Shown here: in pieces, positions 7,575-8,227 of the stretch
How the letters are laid out: the number at the start of each line of letters is the position of its first letter
How positions within the stretch are numbered: position 1 is the first letter of the stretch
Translations under genes and position numbers: made by a program
Notes under the pieces: generated by a model
Databases searched by the model: none
Seen by the model: only the letters and a program-made list of their open reading frames with translations
What the model was told of the DNA's origin: nothing
NCBI GenBank assembly: GCA_016210425.1
Contig: JACQUE010000188.1
Coordinates: forward strand, 1 to 8,227
Direction of reading: 5' to 3'
Length of the DNA: 8,227 bases
Origin: Chloroflexota bacterium
GTDB taxonomy: Bacteria; Chloroflexota; Dehalococcoidia; JACQUE01

Positions 7575-8227
7575 GTTTCGTCCACTCCAGAGGATACTGC
7601 CCCCAGCGGCGGGCTGCTGCCACGATAGCATGCAGGGTCTCGTCGGGGACATAGAAAGGGATCTCGCCGTGCTCATCGGTGAGGATATAGCCGCCGCCGG
7701 GTGCAGCGGCCGCCAGGCAGTGCTTCACGGTTGCCTCGGCCTCGGCGGGCGTCCAACGGATCATCTCTATGCCGTTTAACGCGCCCAAGACCGTAATCCG
7801 GCCTCGCATGAGGTCCTTTACCGAACGCAGGTCATCATGGCCTCCAACGACCACCGCAGCGGCTCCAGTCTCAGGGATCATCTCCAGGACGCGGCCTGCG
7901 CGGGCGCTTCCGAAGTGGTACGCGCAGGGTCCTGCTATCTCACCGATGCACCGACGCGCAACAGACAGGTCGAAAGCCTGGAACTGGTCTAGGGTGGTCA
8001 TTGTCGCCGAGGCCATCGGGTCGAAGAAGGCGATAACATTGGCCCCGGCGTCTAGCTGGGCATTCGCCCATCGCACACAGAAGCGGCTGAGATAGGCGAT
8101 TAGCTGGTGCACCTTCTCGGGGGCTTCATAAAGCAGGGTGATCCAGCGTTCAAGCCCCATCAGCATAATGGGCAGCGAGAAAGGGGCTACAACTACCCCG
8201 ATAATGGGCCGCCGACCCTGATTGCGC
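7558..8227 (-). CDS. Uroporphyrinogen decarboxylase (URO-D) superfamily protein, atypical metal motif (5' partial)
   Basis: This is the C-terminal part of a URO-D-fold (TIM barrel) protein, a superfamily that includes HemE and the corrinoid methyltransferases MtaA, MtbA and CmuA. The frame stays open to the right edge and reads RRPIIGVVVAPFSLP before MLMGLERW. That matches the conserved GxxxxPFTLA-x-LMG region, so the ATG at 8166 is internal and the true start is outside the window. Counting from that Met, YEAPEKVHQLI (13-23), DAGANVIAFFDP (39-50) and GGYILTDEHGEIP (158-170) follow the family pattern. The methyltransferase zinc motif HxCG is replaced by CAYHFG (81-86), and the C-terminal Cys region reads EHGEIP (165-170). 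The protein is therefore probably not a standard MtaA-type enzyme, and too little remains to judge haem decarboxylation. Its end overlaps the kinase gene by 17 bases, so they likely form one operon. Function is unassigned. Confidence 0.82.
   Translation of the reverse strand, partial: RNQGRRPIIGVVVAPFSLPIMLMGLERWITLLYEAPEKVHQLIAYLSRFCVRWANAQLDAGANVIAFFDPMASATMTTLDQFQAFDLSVARRCIGEIAGPCAYHFGSARAGRVLEMIPETGAAAVVVGGHDDLRSVKDLMRGRITVLGALNGIEMIRWTPAEAEATVKHCLAAAAPGGGYILTDEHGEIPFYVPDETLHAIVAAARRWGQYPLEWTKHEQPI
7582..7588 (-). promoter_or_regulatory. Ribosome binding site deciding the kinase start
   Basis: On the minus strand GGAGTGG precedes the ATG at 7574 by seven bases and lies within the last codons of the URO-D-like gene. 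It supports 7574 over the in-frame ATGs at 7631, 7652 and 7676, which lie deep inside the upstream gene. Confidence 0.5.

Noticed and set aside
7575..7676. 34-residue N-terminal extension of the kinase from the ATG at 7676
   Set aside because: It would overlap the URO-D-like gene by more than 100 bases, has no domain content, and the ATG at 7574 has a ribosome site and directly precedes the GAF region.
8164..8166. ATG as the start of the URO-D-like gene
   Set aside because: In-frame codons continue to the right edge and encode a conserved PFSLP-type motif of the superfamily, so this Met is internal.

Overview
The window is a G+C-rich bacterial segment with dense coding, short gaps and overlapping genes. 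It holds five protein-coding genes in two convergent groups. Family content suggests a Chloroflexota-type bacterium (Dehalococcoidia/SAR202-like) or another metabolically versatile environmental lineage. The pointers are several tandem class III CoA-transferases, a URO-D-superfamily protein and a soluble multi-PAS/GAF kinase fused to an OmpR-type regulator. No rRNA or other taxonomic marker is present, so this assignment is tentative.

Plus strand, 1-3753: three consecutive class III (CaiB/BaiF) CoA-transferase-fold genes in one apparent operon. The first is cut by the left edge and is an alpha-methylacyl-CoA racemase (AMACR/Mcr) type enzyme with its His/Asp/Glu catalytic set intact. The second and third overlap by one base (TAATG). 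The second appears to have lost the catalytic Asp of the family, while the third keeps it. That pattern fits a heteromeric CoA-transferase with one catalytic and one non-catalytic subunit, as known for BbsEF. Together the genes could attach CoA to a carboxylic acid and set the configuration at C2 of a methyl-branched acyl-CoA. The substrate cannot be read from the sequence.

Convergent junction, 3754-3821: 68 bases with a small hairpin but no T-tract, so at most a weak terminator.

Minus strand, 8227-3822: a URO-D-superfamily protein cut by the right edge, followed by a 1250-residue one-piece two-component system: GAF-PAS-PAS-coiled coil-GAF-PAS-HisKA-HATPase-REC-winged helix. Its best start lies inside the end of the URO-D-like gene (17-base overlap), so the two are probably co-transcribed and translationally coupled. 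The URO-D-like protein lacks the HxC...C zinc motif of corrinoid methyltransferases such as MtaA and carries other His-containing motifs at those sites.

I see no RNA genes, mobile elements, CRISPR arrays or origin. The promoters of both operons probably lie outside the window. The best candidates for something under-described are the kinase-regulator fusion coupled to an atypical URO-D-like protein, and the asymmetric CoA-transferase pair.
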